64,000 nucleotides of DNA. It comes from Candidatus Opimibacter skivensis (lineage in GTDB: Bacteria; Bacteroidota; Bacteroidia; Chitinophagales; Saprospiraceae). Both the position numbers and the translations under genes were made by a program. The notes under the pieces were generated by a model that saw only the letters and a list, made by a program, of their open reading frames with translations, did no database searches and had not been told where the DNA came from. Location: positions 434,001 through 498,000 of the forward strand of contig JADKGY010000008.1 in assembly GCA_016722045.1 (NCBI GenBank), written 5' to 3'. Positions 1 through 8,880 of this stretch are shown piece after piece; the first letter of the stretch is position 1, and each line of letters starts with the position of its first letter.

Positions 1-22
1 GGTTTTATGGGTATATAAAAAC

Positions 23-30
23 TACCTTTG
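23..30 (+). promoter_or_regulatory. Candidate -7 promoter box (TACCTTTG) of the ribosomal operon
   Basis: TACCTTTG matches the Bacteroidota -7 consensus TAnnTTTG. It lies 55 bases before the rplM start. The matching -33 element would fall at or beyond the left edge of the window, so only half of the promoter can be judged. Confidence 0.45.
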
Positions 31-85
31 CGACCCGCTTTAGGAAAGGCGGTGATTTCTATATTCAATTTTAAATTCTATTGCT

Positions 86-526
86 GTGAATACATTGAGT
101 TATAAGACCAGGTCAGTACGGACCGAAGACACCACGAAGCGTTGGTTTGTAGTAGATGCTGATGGTGAAGTTCTGGGTCGTCTGGGTACACGTATTGCCA
201 CCGTTCTCAGGGGCAAGCACAGACCTGAATACACGCCTCATACCGATACAGGAGAGTATGTCATCGTTGTGAATGCTTCTAAAGTAAGGCTGACTGGTAA
301 AAAAGAGTTGGTGAAGATCTATCAGACCTATTCCGGCTATCCCGGAGGTCAGAAAGAACTGACAGCTACTGAAGTGCGCGCCCGCCGTCCTGAACGCCTT
401 ATCGAGGCCGCCGTAAAAGGCATGCTGCCAAAAAATAAACTGGGCAACGCCATGTTTATGAAACTTTTCGTTTATCCGGGTCCTGAGCATCCACACGCTG
501 CTCAAAAACCAGAACCCCTGAAATAA
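86..526 (+). CDS. rplM: 50S ribosomal protein L13
   Basis: L13 is an early-assembly protein of the large ribosomal subunit. The 146-aa product carries the family core VDADGEVLGRLGTRIATVLRGK and the later GMLPKNKLG segment, and has normal length. The start is GTG giving MNTLSYKT, which matches the usual Bacteroidota N-terminus (M-x-TLSYKT); an in-frame TTG three codons later is less likely. It is the first gene of an operon with rpsI 34 bases downstream, the usual L13-S9 pairing. There is no Shine-Dalgarno sequence, which is normal for this phylum. Confidence 0.97.
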   Translation: MNTLSYKTRSVRTEDTTKRWFVVDADGEVLGRLGTRIATVLRGKHRPEYTPHTDTGEYVIVVNASKVRLTGKKELVKIYQTYSGYPGGQKELTATEVRARRPERLIEAAVKGMLPKNKLGNAMFMKLFVYPGPEHPHAAQKPEPLK

Positions 527-560
527 TCAACAATCCTCAACAAGTCTAAGTCTATATTTT

Positions 561-947
561 ATGGATACAATCAATGCGATCGGTCGTCGTAAAGCTTCAG
601 TGGCCAGGGTCTATGTGTCAAATGGCACAGGAAACATTAAGGTCAATGGTCGTGAGTATAAAGAATACTTTCCGCTGTTGCATATCAGTGCCCACGTCAT
701 CGCCCCGTTACTTGAACTCAATGCACTGACTACATATGACATTAAAGTCAATGTATCAGGTGGAGGTTACCGTGGCCAGTCAGAAGCCATCAGGCTTGCT
801 ATTGCAAGAGCATTAACAAAAATCAATGCGGATTACAGGCCATTGCTGAAAATCAAAAAATTCCTTACCCGGGATGCACGGGTTGTCGAGCGTAAGAAAT
901 TCGGTAAGCCAAAGGCAAGAAAGAGCTTCCAGTTTTCAAAACGTTAA
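561..947 (+). CDS. rpsI: 30S ribosomal protein S9
   Basis: S9 is a small-subunit protein whose C-terminal tail reaches the P-site tRNA. The 128-aa product shows the N-terminal GRRKASVARV motif, the GGG-x-x-GQ segment (SGGGYRGQSEAIR) and the basic tail ending FQFSKR, all diagnostic. Length is normal. It sits between rplM and rpsB with 34- and 36-base gaps, consistent with one transcript. Confidence 0.98.
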   Translation: MDTINAIGRRKASVARVYVSNGTGNIKVNGREYKEYFPLLHISAHVIAPLLELNALTTYDIKVNVSGGGYRGQSEAIRLAIARALTKINADYRPLLKIKKFLTRDARVVERKKFGKPKARKSFQFSKR

Positions 948-983
948 TCATTTTTATTTCCTAAAAAACACAACACATCCATC

Positions 984-1724
984 ATGGATAAACCAGTATA
1001 TAATGACCTATTGGAAGCAGGTGTTCACTTCGGCCACATGCGCAGCAAATGGAATCCTAAAATGCGCCAATATATTTTCATGGAGCGCAAAGGAATTCAC
1101 ATCATTGACCTGAACCGCACATCCGAATGCCTGGAGAAAGCAGCCCTTGCGATGAAATCAATGGCACGCTCCGGTAAAAAAATTCTTTTTGTAGCCACCA
1201 AGAAACAAGCACGCGAAATCGTGGCTGCAGCTGCAAAGACAGTGAACATGCCTTATGTAACCGATCGTTGGTTAGGAGGTATGATGACCAACTTTGCTAC
1301 CATACGTCGCTCAGTCAAGAAGATGAATAATCTGGAGATGATGCTGACCGATGGGACTCTATCGAGCACTACAAAGAAAGAACGTCTTACGTTGACACGT
1401 GAGATGAATAAACTTAATAAAGTTTTAGGAGGTATCTCGGATATCAACCGTCTACCACACGCAGTATTCATCGTCGATATCGGACGCGAACACCTTGCAC
1501 TGGCAGAAGCAAAAAAACTAGGCATCAAGACATTTGCTATGGTCGATACCAACGCAGATCCAAACCTGGTAGATTTTCCGATCCCGGCTAATGACGATTC
1601 ATCAAAATCAATTTCGTTCATCACGCATTATATCACCAATGCAATTAAGGAAGGGTTAGCTGAACGTGGAAAAGAAAAAGAGGAAGTAGCTGAAGAAACA
1701 GCATCATCAGCCGACGCGAGATAA
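984..1724 (+). CDS. rpsB: 30S ribosomal protein S2
   Basis: S2 is a late-binding protein of the small ribosomal subunit. The 246-aa product contains the signature elements GVHFGHMRSKWNPKM, a RWLGGMMTNF segment and VDTNADPNLVDFPIPANDD. The acidic, low-complexity tail (KEKEEVAEETASS) is typical of the family. ATG start with an A/T-rich leader. The partner gene tsf follows after 37 bases, as in most bacteria. Confidence 0.98.
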   Translation: MDKPVYNDLLEAGVHFGHMRSKWNPKMRQYIFMERKGIHIIDLNRTSECLEKAALAMKSMARSGKKILFVATKKQAREIVAAAAKTVNMPYVTDRWLGGMMTNFATIRRSVKKMNNLEMMLTDGTLSSTTKKERLTLTREMNKLNKVLGGISDINRLPHAVFIVDIGREHLALAEAKKLGIKTFAMVDTNADPNLVDFPIPANDDSSKSISFITHYITNAIKEGLAERGKEKEEVAEETASSADAR

Positions 1725-1761
1725 GCACTTTTCTAGACAGGAGGAATTATTTTTTTATCAA

Positions 1762-2604
1762 ATGACAACATTAATGAGCAATATATCAGCTACCGATGTA
1801 AAGAACCTGCGGGAAATGACCGGAGCAGGAATGATGGACTGCAAAGCCGCTTTGACAGAAGCAAATGGCGATGTAGAAAAAGCAATTGAAATACTACGCC
1901 TTAAAGGCCAGAAACTTTCAGTTAAAAGAGCTGATCGCGAAGCCAAAGAAGGTGTTGTCTTAGCTTTAGTTTCTGATGATAGCAAAAGAGGAGTAGTGAT
2001 CAGATTGAGTAGCGAAACAGATTTCGTTTCAAAAAATGAAGACTTCGTCAACCTGGCTAAAGAATTTGCACAAATCGCTTTGGATAAATTTCCTGCTGAC
2101 CTTGCACATCTTCTTACACTACCTTATCACAATATCACTATCGGTGAAAAAGTAAGCGAGCAGGTAGGTGTCATCGGTGAAAAAATTGAACTTGCAGACT
2201 ATCAGAAAATAGAAGCGCCTTTAGTTGTCTCCTATATACACATGGGTAACAAAGCCGGCGTGATCGTTGGTCTTAATAAAGCAGATGCTGAATTCAAAGA
2301 AGCCGGCCGCGATGTGGCGATGCAGGTAGCCGCTATGAAACCAGTAGCATTGGATAAAGACGGAGTCGATGCTTCTATCGTAGAGAAAGAAATTGAAATC
2401 GGAAAAGAGCTTGCAAGACAGGAAGGAAAACCTGAAGAGATGCTTGAAAAAATCGCTCTCGGCAAACTCAATAGATTCTTCAAGGACAATACACTACTGG
2501 CCCAGGCTTTTGTCAAAGACAACAGCATGTCTGTAGAGGCGTACCTGAAGAGCATCAATAAAGACTTGACGGTGACGGGATTCAGACACATTAAATTAGG
2601 TTGA
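1762..2604 (+). CDS. tsf: Translation elongation factor Ts
   Basis: EF-Ts exchanges GDP for GTP on EF-Tu. The 280-aa product has both family signatures: LREMTGAGMMDCKAAL near the N-terminus (UBA-like domain) and SSETDFVSKNEDF in the core. Two ATG codons are possible. The one at 1762 gives MTTLMSNIS, and the one at 1774 gives MSNIS, which better matches homologues I know. An AGGAGG-like sequence at 1739-1745 is far from both (about 17 and 29 bases), so it does not decide the start. Last gene of the ribosomal operon; a strong terminator follows. Confidence 0.97.
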   Translation: MTTLMSNISATDVKNLREMTGAGMMDCKAALTEANGDVEKAIEILRLKGQKLSVKRADREAKEGVVLALVSDDSKRGVVIRLSSETDFVSKNEDFVNLAKEFAQIALDKFPADLAHLLTLPYHNITIGEKVSEQVGVIGEKIELADYQKIEAPLVVSYIHMGNKAGVIVGLNKADAEFKEAGRDVAMQVAAMKPVALDKDGVDASIVEKEIEIGKELARQEGKPEEMLEKIALGKLNRFFKDNTLLAQAFVKDNSMSVEAYLKSINKDLTVTGFRHIKLG

Positions 2605-2619
2605 GTCAAAAGAAAAATA

Positions 2620-2651
2620 AAAAGGCGGATCGTAAATGATTCGCCTTTTTT
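2620..2651 (+). terminator. Rho-independent terminator after tsf
   Basis: A 12-bp stem (AAAAGGCGGATC pairing with GATTCGCCTTTT, one G-U pair) with a 6-base loop runs into a T tract. It lies 16 bases after the tsf stop and separates the ribosomal operon from pyrH. Confidence 0.88.
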
Positions 2652-2723
2652 GTATCCCTTCGCGAGAATGGAAAAAGGAACAAAAGAAAAAAGCGAGTTA
2701 AATTCGTATTCCCAATTTTAGAT

Positions 2724-3434
2724 ATGGCAAAATATAAACGCGTTCTTCTAAAGCTGAGTGGTGAATCCCTGATGGGAGATCAATCCTATGGTATTCATCC
2801 ACAGCAACTCAAACATTATGCAGGCGAGATTAAAGCTATTGTGGATATGGGAGTTGAGGTTGCGATTGTGATTGGAGGAGGGAACATTTTTCGCGGACTC
2901 CAGGCTCAGGCTACAGGTATAGAAAAAGTACAAGGCGATTACATGGGGATGTTGGCCACCGTGATCAATGGCATGGCACTGCAAAGCGCCATGGAACATA
3001 CCGGAATGTACACAAGGCTGATATCAGCCATAGAAATGAAATCGATCGCAGAACCTTATATCCGTCGTCGTGCCATCCGCCATCTTGAAAAAGGCCGCGT
3101 CGTCATCTTTAGCGCAGGTATCGGCAATCCTTATTTTACTACCGACAGCGCCGCAGCATTACGTGCCAATGAAATCAATGCGGAAATCATTCTGAAAGGA
3201 ACCCGAGTGGACGGTGTGTACACTTCTGATCCCTTGAAGAATAAAGACGCAGTCAAATTAGATCAGATATCTTTCTCAAGAGTGATCCGGGACGGTCTCG
3301 CCGTGATGGATATGACGGCATTCACACTTTGCCAGGAAAATAACCTGCCAATCATTGTATTCAATATCAACGAACCAGGTAACCTTAAGAGAATAATGGA
3401 TGGCGAAATGATTGGCACTCTTGTAAAAGATTAA
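2724..3434 (+). CDS. pyrH: UMP kinase
   Basis: Bacterial UMP kinase phosphorylates UMP to UDP in pyrimidine nucleotide synthesis. The 236-aa product belongs to the amino-acid kinase fold: KLSGESL phosphate-binding start, GGGNIFRG loop, DYMGMLATVINGMAL helix, and FTTDSAAALRA near the UMP/ATP site. Length is normal. It follows the tsf terminator, so it probably has its own promoter, although no convincing box was found. The common partner frr (ribosome recycling factor) is absent; the next gene lies on the opposite strand. Confidence 0.97.
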   Translation: MAKYKRVLLKLSGESLMGDQSYGIHPQQLKHYAGEIKAIVDMGVEVAIVIGGGNIFRGLQAQATGIEKVQGDYMGMLATVINGMALQSAMEHTGMYTRLISAIEMKSIAEPYIRRRAIRHLEKGRVVIFSAGIGNPYFTTDSAAALRANEINAEIILKGTRVDGVYTSDPLKNKDAVKLDQISFSRVIRDGLAVMDMTAFTLCQENNLPIIVFNINEPGNLKRIMDGEMIGTLVKD

Positions 3435-3493
3435 GTTATTTCTATTTTACAAATCCATAGTACGAGCGTACATTAAAATGAGTTGAATAATAA

Positions 3494-3557
3494 AAGTCCC
3501 CTGGTTGCTGAGCTGTAGCACAAGGATGAGAAGAGCAAGTCGAAGTACAGGGGATTT
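3494..3557. terminator. Long-loop inverted repeat between convergent genes
   Basis: AAGTCCCCTG at 3494-3503 pairs with CAGGGGATTT at 3548-3557 (one G-U) around a loop of about 44 bases. Read on the minus strand the second arm runs into CTTTTATTATT, so it could end the GIN lipoprotein transcript; read on the plus strand no T tract follows. The loop is unusually long for a plain terminator. Confidence 0.35.
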
Positions 3558-3571
3558 AGGAGCAAACCCGA

Positions 3572-4309
3572 TCACTTTATCAGTCGCCCGGTAGAATATA
3601 ACTCTCCTGCAACAATTTCACCAGGATTTCCCGACAGATATATATTTCCTGTCCCGGTAATACTGTAATCCAGCTTCTGCCTGACAAAAACATGAACATC
3701 GGATTTTGAACCGTTGTACACTGTAGCCACATTACAAGGGAAGTTATCAGCATCAACTTCCATCAAAGCACCATTGTAAATGGCTATATTTTCAGCTTTT
3801 CCATGTAGTATCAATCGGCCTCCAACCGGGGACGTATTCCAGTAATAAAAGCTTTTACAATCGACCATTAGATCGGCAAAGTTCAGCTTTCCACCCAGTA
3901 ATATTCCGAATGTCTCGGTCGTGATCGTATTCAATGATTTGATATTGCAGGTTTCCGTCGCCTCAATCCGTGTGAGACCTGTTCCGGAAATCGTCAGTTT
4001 CGGTGGATCTAATTTTGGATGTGTCCACAATTTTGCATTGCTGTTGGTAATGATTAATTTTTCATTTTGCACTTCGTACGTCAGATCCCTCGTAACTTCC
4101 GCAGCTCCGGTGATTTGAAGAGAAAAATGTTCATCTTCAATGATCTCCACATCAAATACAGCATCCAGCTGTAACGAATTGAATGCAGGTAGATCATATT
4201 GATGGACTATCAATTCATCATCTCCTTTGCCACAGGACACACAACTAAAAAGTATCCAGGAAAGGAGAAGATTGGAGAGACCACAGTTGAGCTTTTTGTT
4301 TACATTCAT
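3572..4309 (-). CDS. GIN-domain (DUF2807) lipoprotein
   Basis: A 245-aa protein. It starts with a lipoprotein signal (hydrophobic stretch LLLSWILFSC, then CVSC before GKGD, a plausible lipobox), so it is probably anchored in the envelope. The rest matches the Bacteroidota GIN/DUF2807 beta-helix: an opening of the type L-x-x-FNSLQLDAVFDVEI followed by repeated short beta strands such as LTISGTGLTRIEA. The molecular role of this family is not established; the name adhesin head is only a prediction. The start overlaps the end of the PagL-like gene by 4 bases (ATGA type), so translation is likely coupled. Confidence 0.75.
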   Translation of the reverse strand: MNVNKKLNCGLSNLLLSWILFSCVSCGKGDDELIVHQYDLPAFNSLQLDAVFDVEIIEDEHFSLQITGAAEVTRDLTYEVQNEKLIITNSNAKLWTHPKLDPPKLTISGTGLTRIEATETCNIKSLNTITTETFGILLGGKLNFADLMVDCKSFYYWNTSPVGGRLILHGKAENIAIYNGALMEVDADNFPCNVATVYNGSKSDVHVFVRQKLDYSITGTGNIYLSGNPGEIVAGELYSTGRLIK

Positions 4310-5436
4310 GATCTGCCTGTATAACCAATTCCAAATTCAAGAAAATCAAGCACGGCAACATGTGATTTCATGGCCAATTGAACAAAAAGCTTTTCGCCTA
4401 CACGATGCCTTATGATAAATCTGTTGTACGTCTTGTTATTAAAAGCTTTCTCTGTCAGGCCCAGATAAAATCCTTCCTGGAGAGCAATGCTGAATTTATT
4501 AAAGACAAGCTCCTCTTCGATATGAACGCCCGTCTTAAAAGCATCAATGCTTTTATATTCACTATCTCCAAAATTAAATACTTCTGCCTGCGTTGCCGCG
4601 TCGTAGAATATATCTGCGCCAATCCCGGGATAAAATATTCTGGATAATTTTCGTTTCACTTCGAAGGAAAGAGAAGAAATAAAATAAGATCGCGATTGGA
4701 GTGATCGCGCATGTTTTGATCCTGCGGCAAGAATTATTGCAGCTTGTGTAGTCGGAATATGTTTCGTCAATTCAACTCTGGTTCGTTCACTTTTTTCTCC
4801 TGGTAAATACCGAACGCCGGCATTGAATGTCAGAAAGTTAATTCCAAGATTAGGTTCTCCTAAATTACCATTGGAAAGATGATCCATACACAAACCGGTA
4901 TAAAAAAATAATTTCCGCTGCACCTGGTATTGAGCATTCAATTCAAAATTGAAATGAAGATTGACATTGGTGCCTACGGCGACGTTGTATGGATTATTAT
5001 CCTGGTCAAATTTTTTATTTACAACACCCAGCCCTAAACCAATCTGGTTCTGAAATGAAAATTTCCCGGCATCGATTATGTGAATTGTAAAATATGGATA
5101 CAAGCTAAATTCATGGCCAAATACCTGTTCATTGCCTAGCGTCGAATATTGAAATGCAAGTCCATACTCAGGATAATGATAAACCTGAGCCCAGTCACCA
5201 CCTGTTGTCTGTTTGGAAATGCTCAGTTCAAATGAATGCACATAATCATCGACAAGGTAATTGAAGAGTGTATATTCAGGCAAAACGAAACCTGGCCGGT
5301 AAGCAGCTTTCAGATAAAGATCCTTTGGAAATCCTGTCTGGGCGAAAGTGGTTTCGTTCAACAGAGACAGCATCAGGATAATGCCGGCACACCAAATCGA
5401 AGTGCCAAAAAAATTATATGTTACCCTTAATTTCAT
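4306..5436 (-). CDS. PagL-like lipid A deacylase / acyloxyacyl hydrolase
   Basis: A 376-aa predicted outer-membrane beta-barrel. The N-terminus has a signal peptide that probably ends near FAQ (residue 33). The segment CMDHLSNGNLGEPNLGIN contains the PagL-type His-x-Ser pair (His186, Ser188) and the following PN-x-G motif, which supports removal of an ester-linked acyl chain from lipid A. The protein is longer than proteobacterial PagL (about 150-185 aa). The extra C-terminal part contains alternating hydrophobic strands, as in longer Bacteroidota relatives. First gene of a two-gene minus-strand unit with the GIN lipoprotein. Confidence 0.72.
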   Translation of the reverse strand: MKLRVTYNFFGTSIWCAGIILMLSLLNETTFAQTGFPKDLYLKAAYRPGFVLPEYTLFNYLVDDYVHSFELSISKQTTGGDWAQVYHYPEYGLAFQYSTLGNEQVFGHEFSLYPYFTIHIIDAGKFSFQNQIGLGLGVVNKKFDQDNNPYNVAVGTNVNLHFNFELNAQYQVQRKLFFYTGLCMDHLSNGNLGEPNLGINFLTFNAGVRYLPGEKSERTRVELTKHIPTTQAAIILAAGSKHARSLQSRSYFISSLSFEVKRKLSRIFYPGIGADIFYDAATQAEVFNFGDSEYKSIDAFKTGVHIEEELVFNKFSIALQEGFYLGLTEKAFNNKTYNRFIIRHRVGEKLFVQLAMKSHVAVLDFLEFGIGYTGRS

Positions 5437-5669
5437 AATAAACTGGCCTGATACTTGCAGTTGTTTTTTTTAAAAGTAGTAAATTCCAAAGACAAGTAAT
5501 TCAAAACCATATGTTCTTCTGACATGAATAGCCCCTTCTCATTTATCAGGGTCAAAAATATTATGTTTGAAGTACGTTAACCCATTCAAAATATTTCATT
5601 ATCAAAGCAAATGCCTATACTTCAAAAATAGCCTGGTACACGGGCATTGTTTTTTGCTTTCTGATCACC

Positions 5670-6810
<1,141 letters not shown>

Positions 6811-6876
6811 TATGAGCAATTTTGGCAAACCAAGTTACGAAATGAACTATTTACAGGTTCAGAACATCCTCAAATA

Positions 6877-6903
6877 AAAATCGAAAATCGAAAATCGAAA
6901 ATC
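6877..6903. repeat. AAAATCG tandem repeat, almost 4 copies
   Basis: Three full copies of AAAATCG and a fourth partial copy end just before the stop of the minus-strand isomerase gene. Unrelated in sequence to the two repeats 70 bases upstream. Confidence 0.9.
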
Positions 6904-6906
6904 TGG

Positions 6907-7782
6907 TTACTTGTTCAAAATTGATTTCAGATTCCGCAACGCCTTTTCCACGCCCTCCATCGAAGTGGTTCTGTAATTTTCCAATTCAATGAAATAATAT
7001 TTAATGCCCGCTTCTTTGCTATGGGTAAATATATCAGCGAAATCAATAGTTCCGTCACCTACCTCAATGGTTTCATGCCCTGCAGTATTAGCCATGTCTT
7101 TTACGTGAAAAGCATGTATTCTCCCCGGATATTTTTTAATCCACTGGATTGGATCTTCATGGGCAAATTTGACCCAATATAAATCCATCTCCCATATGAC
7201 CAGATCAGGATCTGTTCCCTGAAGAATAGTATCCATCAAATATTTTCCATCCGTTTTGACGAATTCAAAATCATGATTATGATACCCAAATTGAATTCCC
7301 GCTTTTTTACACGCAACTCCGATTGGATTCAAAATATCAATTAACGCTTTCATGTCCTCTGCATTCCTATGCTCTTTATCTACATGAGGACATAATAGTT
7401 GCTTTACACCGAGTTCCGCATGAGCATCAATACACTTTTTCATGCCATCACTCAGGTCATTTTTCTGCGGATCCCAGCTTTGTAAATTGACAGCCGTATG
7501 TGCACTGAGCATCTTTAGCCCAAGATGTTTTAATTGAGTCTTAAATTCTTTTGGCGTCCAGTTATAGAATTTGCCATCAGCATATTTATATCCTTCCAGT
7601 TCTTTATACCCCATCGCCGCAAGCTTTGTGATGGTGCCTAATGCATCTTTATCCGCATAATCGCGGACACTCCACATTTGCAACCCGACATGCCGTGCTT
7701 TCACCTTATACAATTCCGAGGGGGTTAACATTAATACACCTCCTGTGATAGCAGCTTGCTGAATAAAGTCCCTGCGTTGCAT
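6907..7782 (-). CDS. Exported sugar phosphate isomerase/epimerase (xylose isomerase-like TIM barrel)
   Basis: A 291-aa protein starting MQRRDFIQQAAITGGVLML, a Tat-type twin-arginine signal of the kind common on Bacteroidota sugar epimerases. The mature part is an AP-endonuclease-2 / xylose-isomerase-like barrel: GLQMWSVRDY opening, a GYHNHDFEF strand with likely metal ligands, VIWEMDLYWV, and HAFHVKD near the C-terminal strands. Substrate cannot be assigned. It lies 71 bases downstream of a 2-hydroxyacid dehydrogenase on the same strand, so the two may work on a common carbon source. Confidence 0.8.
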   Translation of the reverse strand: MQRRDFIQQAAITGGVLMLTPSELYKVKARHVGLQMWSVRDYADKDALGTITKLAAMGYKELEGYKYADGKFYNWTPKEFKTQLKHLGLKMLSAHTAVNLQSWDPQKNDLSDGMKKCIDAHAELGVKQLLCPHVDKEHRNAEDMKALIDILNPIGVACKKAGIQFGYHNHDFEFVKTDGKYLMDTILQGTDPDLVIWEMDLYWVKFAHEDPIQWIKKYPGRIHAFHVKDMANTAGHETIEVGDGTIDFADIFTHSKEAGIKYYFIELENYRTTSMEGVEKALRNLKSILNK

Positions 7783-7853
7783 AATTCTTTTTTTTATTCT
7801 TCTGTTTTTTCAATGCCTGTTCAATACCAAATCAGATTGTACAAATATCAATG

Positions 7854-8810
7854 TTAAGCTACGACTCGTTCTATTGTTTTCAGCTTTTCCAGGATTGTTT
7901 CTGATATCTTTTTCTTTGACTCTACAGTCCATCCCGCCACATGCGGACTTAAGACAACATTTTCTAACGAACATAACTCATCAAAGAGAATTTTGAAATC
8001 TTCCGGTGCCGATGACGGAGGCTCAAAAGGAAATACATCAAGGCCGACTCCTTTCAGATGTCCCGATTTTAATCCGGTTATCAATGCTCCGAGATCAACA
8101 ACTTTCCCTCTTGATGCATTAATGAGCACAGCTCCGCGTTTACATTTCGAAATAAATTCAGCACTCACCATTTCCTTTGTCTCCCTGGTGAGTGGAATGT
8201 GAAAAGAAATAATATCCGATTCTCGTAGCAAAAAATCTAAATCTACCTCTTTTACCTTTTTATCTCCAAAACCTGATTTATACTTGTCAAAAGCCAGGAC
8301 CCGCACATCCCATCCGTTCCAAAGACGTCCAAATGCACTTCCATTATTGCCATATCCGATGATCCCGATTGTTTTCCCGGCAATCTCCCATCCTCGATTT
8401 TTTTCCCTCATCCATGAGCCTTGCCGTACTTCCCTGTCTGCCTGCACCAGATTATTGGCAAGGCATAAGAGCATGCCCATCGCATGCTCTGCCACAGCTT
8501 CGGCATTTCCCTCAGGGGCACTTATGACGTAGATACCCTTCTCTTCGGCCGCCTCAAGATCAATAATATCAAGACCACTACCCAGACGAGCTATCCACTT
8601 AAGTAAGGGCGCGGATTCGATAGTTTTTCTGCTTAAAGCACATCGCGTATTGACCACAACCCCCTTGTAGGAAGGAAGAAGAAGTTCCATTTCCTGCCGG
8701 CTCATTTCCGGGGCATACGTAGTCGTATACCCGAGATGATGAAGTCCTTCCAGAAGGACGGGGTGAACATAATCAGTGACTAAAACATCTTTTTTGGACA
8801 TATTTCCCAT
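7854..8810 (-). CDS. D-2-hydroxyacid dehydrogenase (phosphoglycerate dehydrogenase-like)
   Basis: A 318-aa NAD-dependent dehydrogenase. The nucleotide-binding loop GYGNNG is at residues 152-157, and the catalytic set is present: Arg234 (NASRGK), Glu263 (PFEPP) and His290 (LSPHVAGWT). No C-terminal ACT domain, so it is shorter than allosteric SerA. It could be a 3-phosphoglycerate dehydrogenase or act on another 2-hydroxyacid; the sequence alone does not decide. The start may be ATG 8810 or the Met four codons in. It is divergent from carB, with 70 bases between the two starts. Confidence 0.85.
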   Translation of the reverse strand: MGNMSKKDVLVTDYVHPVLLEGLHHLGYTTTYAPEMSRQEMELLLPSYKGVVVNTRCALSRKTIESAPLLKWIARLGSGLDIIDLEAAEEKGIYVISAPEGNAEAVAEHAMGMLLCLANNLVQADREVRQGSWMREKNRGWEIAGKTIGIIGYGNNGSAFGRLWNGWDVRVLAFDKYKSGFGDKKVKEVDLDFLLRESDIISFHIPLTRETKEMVSAEFISKCKRGAVLINASRGKVVDLGALITGLKSGHLKGVGLDVFPFEPPSSAPEDFKILFDELCSLENVVLSPHVAGWTVESKKKISETILEKLKTIERVVA

Positions 8811-8836
8811 AAAGGGGTCTCTTTTTTTGCAAATAG

Positions 8837-8844
8837 TATCTTTG
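8837..8844 (+). promoter_or_regulatory. Candidate -7 box (TATCTTTG) for carB
   Basis: TATCTTTG fits TAnnTTTG and lies 36 bases before the carB start, in the 70-base divergent gap. No TTG was found about 20 bases upstream, so the -33 element is weak or absent. Confidence 0.45.
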
Positions 8845-8880
8845 ACCGATTTTTGAATTCCGACCTAAGCAAAACTATAG

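Noticed and set aside
874..1113. 79-codon frame overlapping rpsI and rpsB
   Set aside because: Overlaps two certain ribosomal protein genes in another frame.
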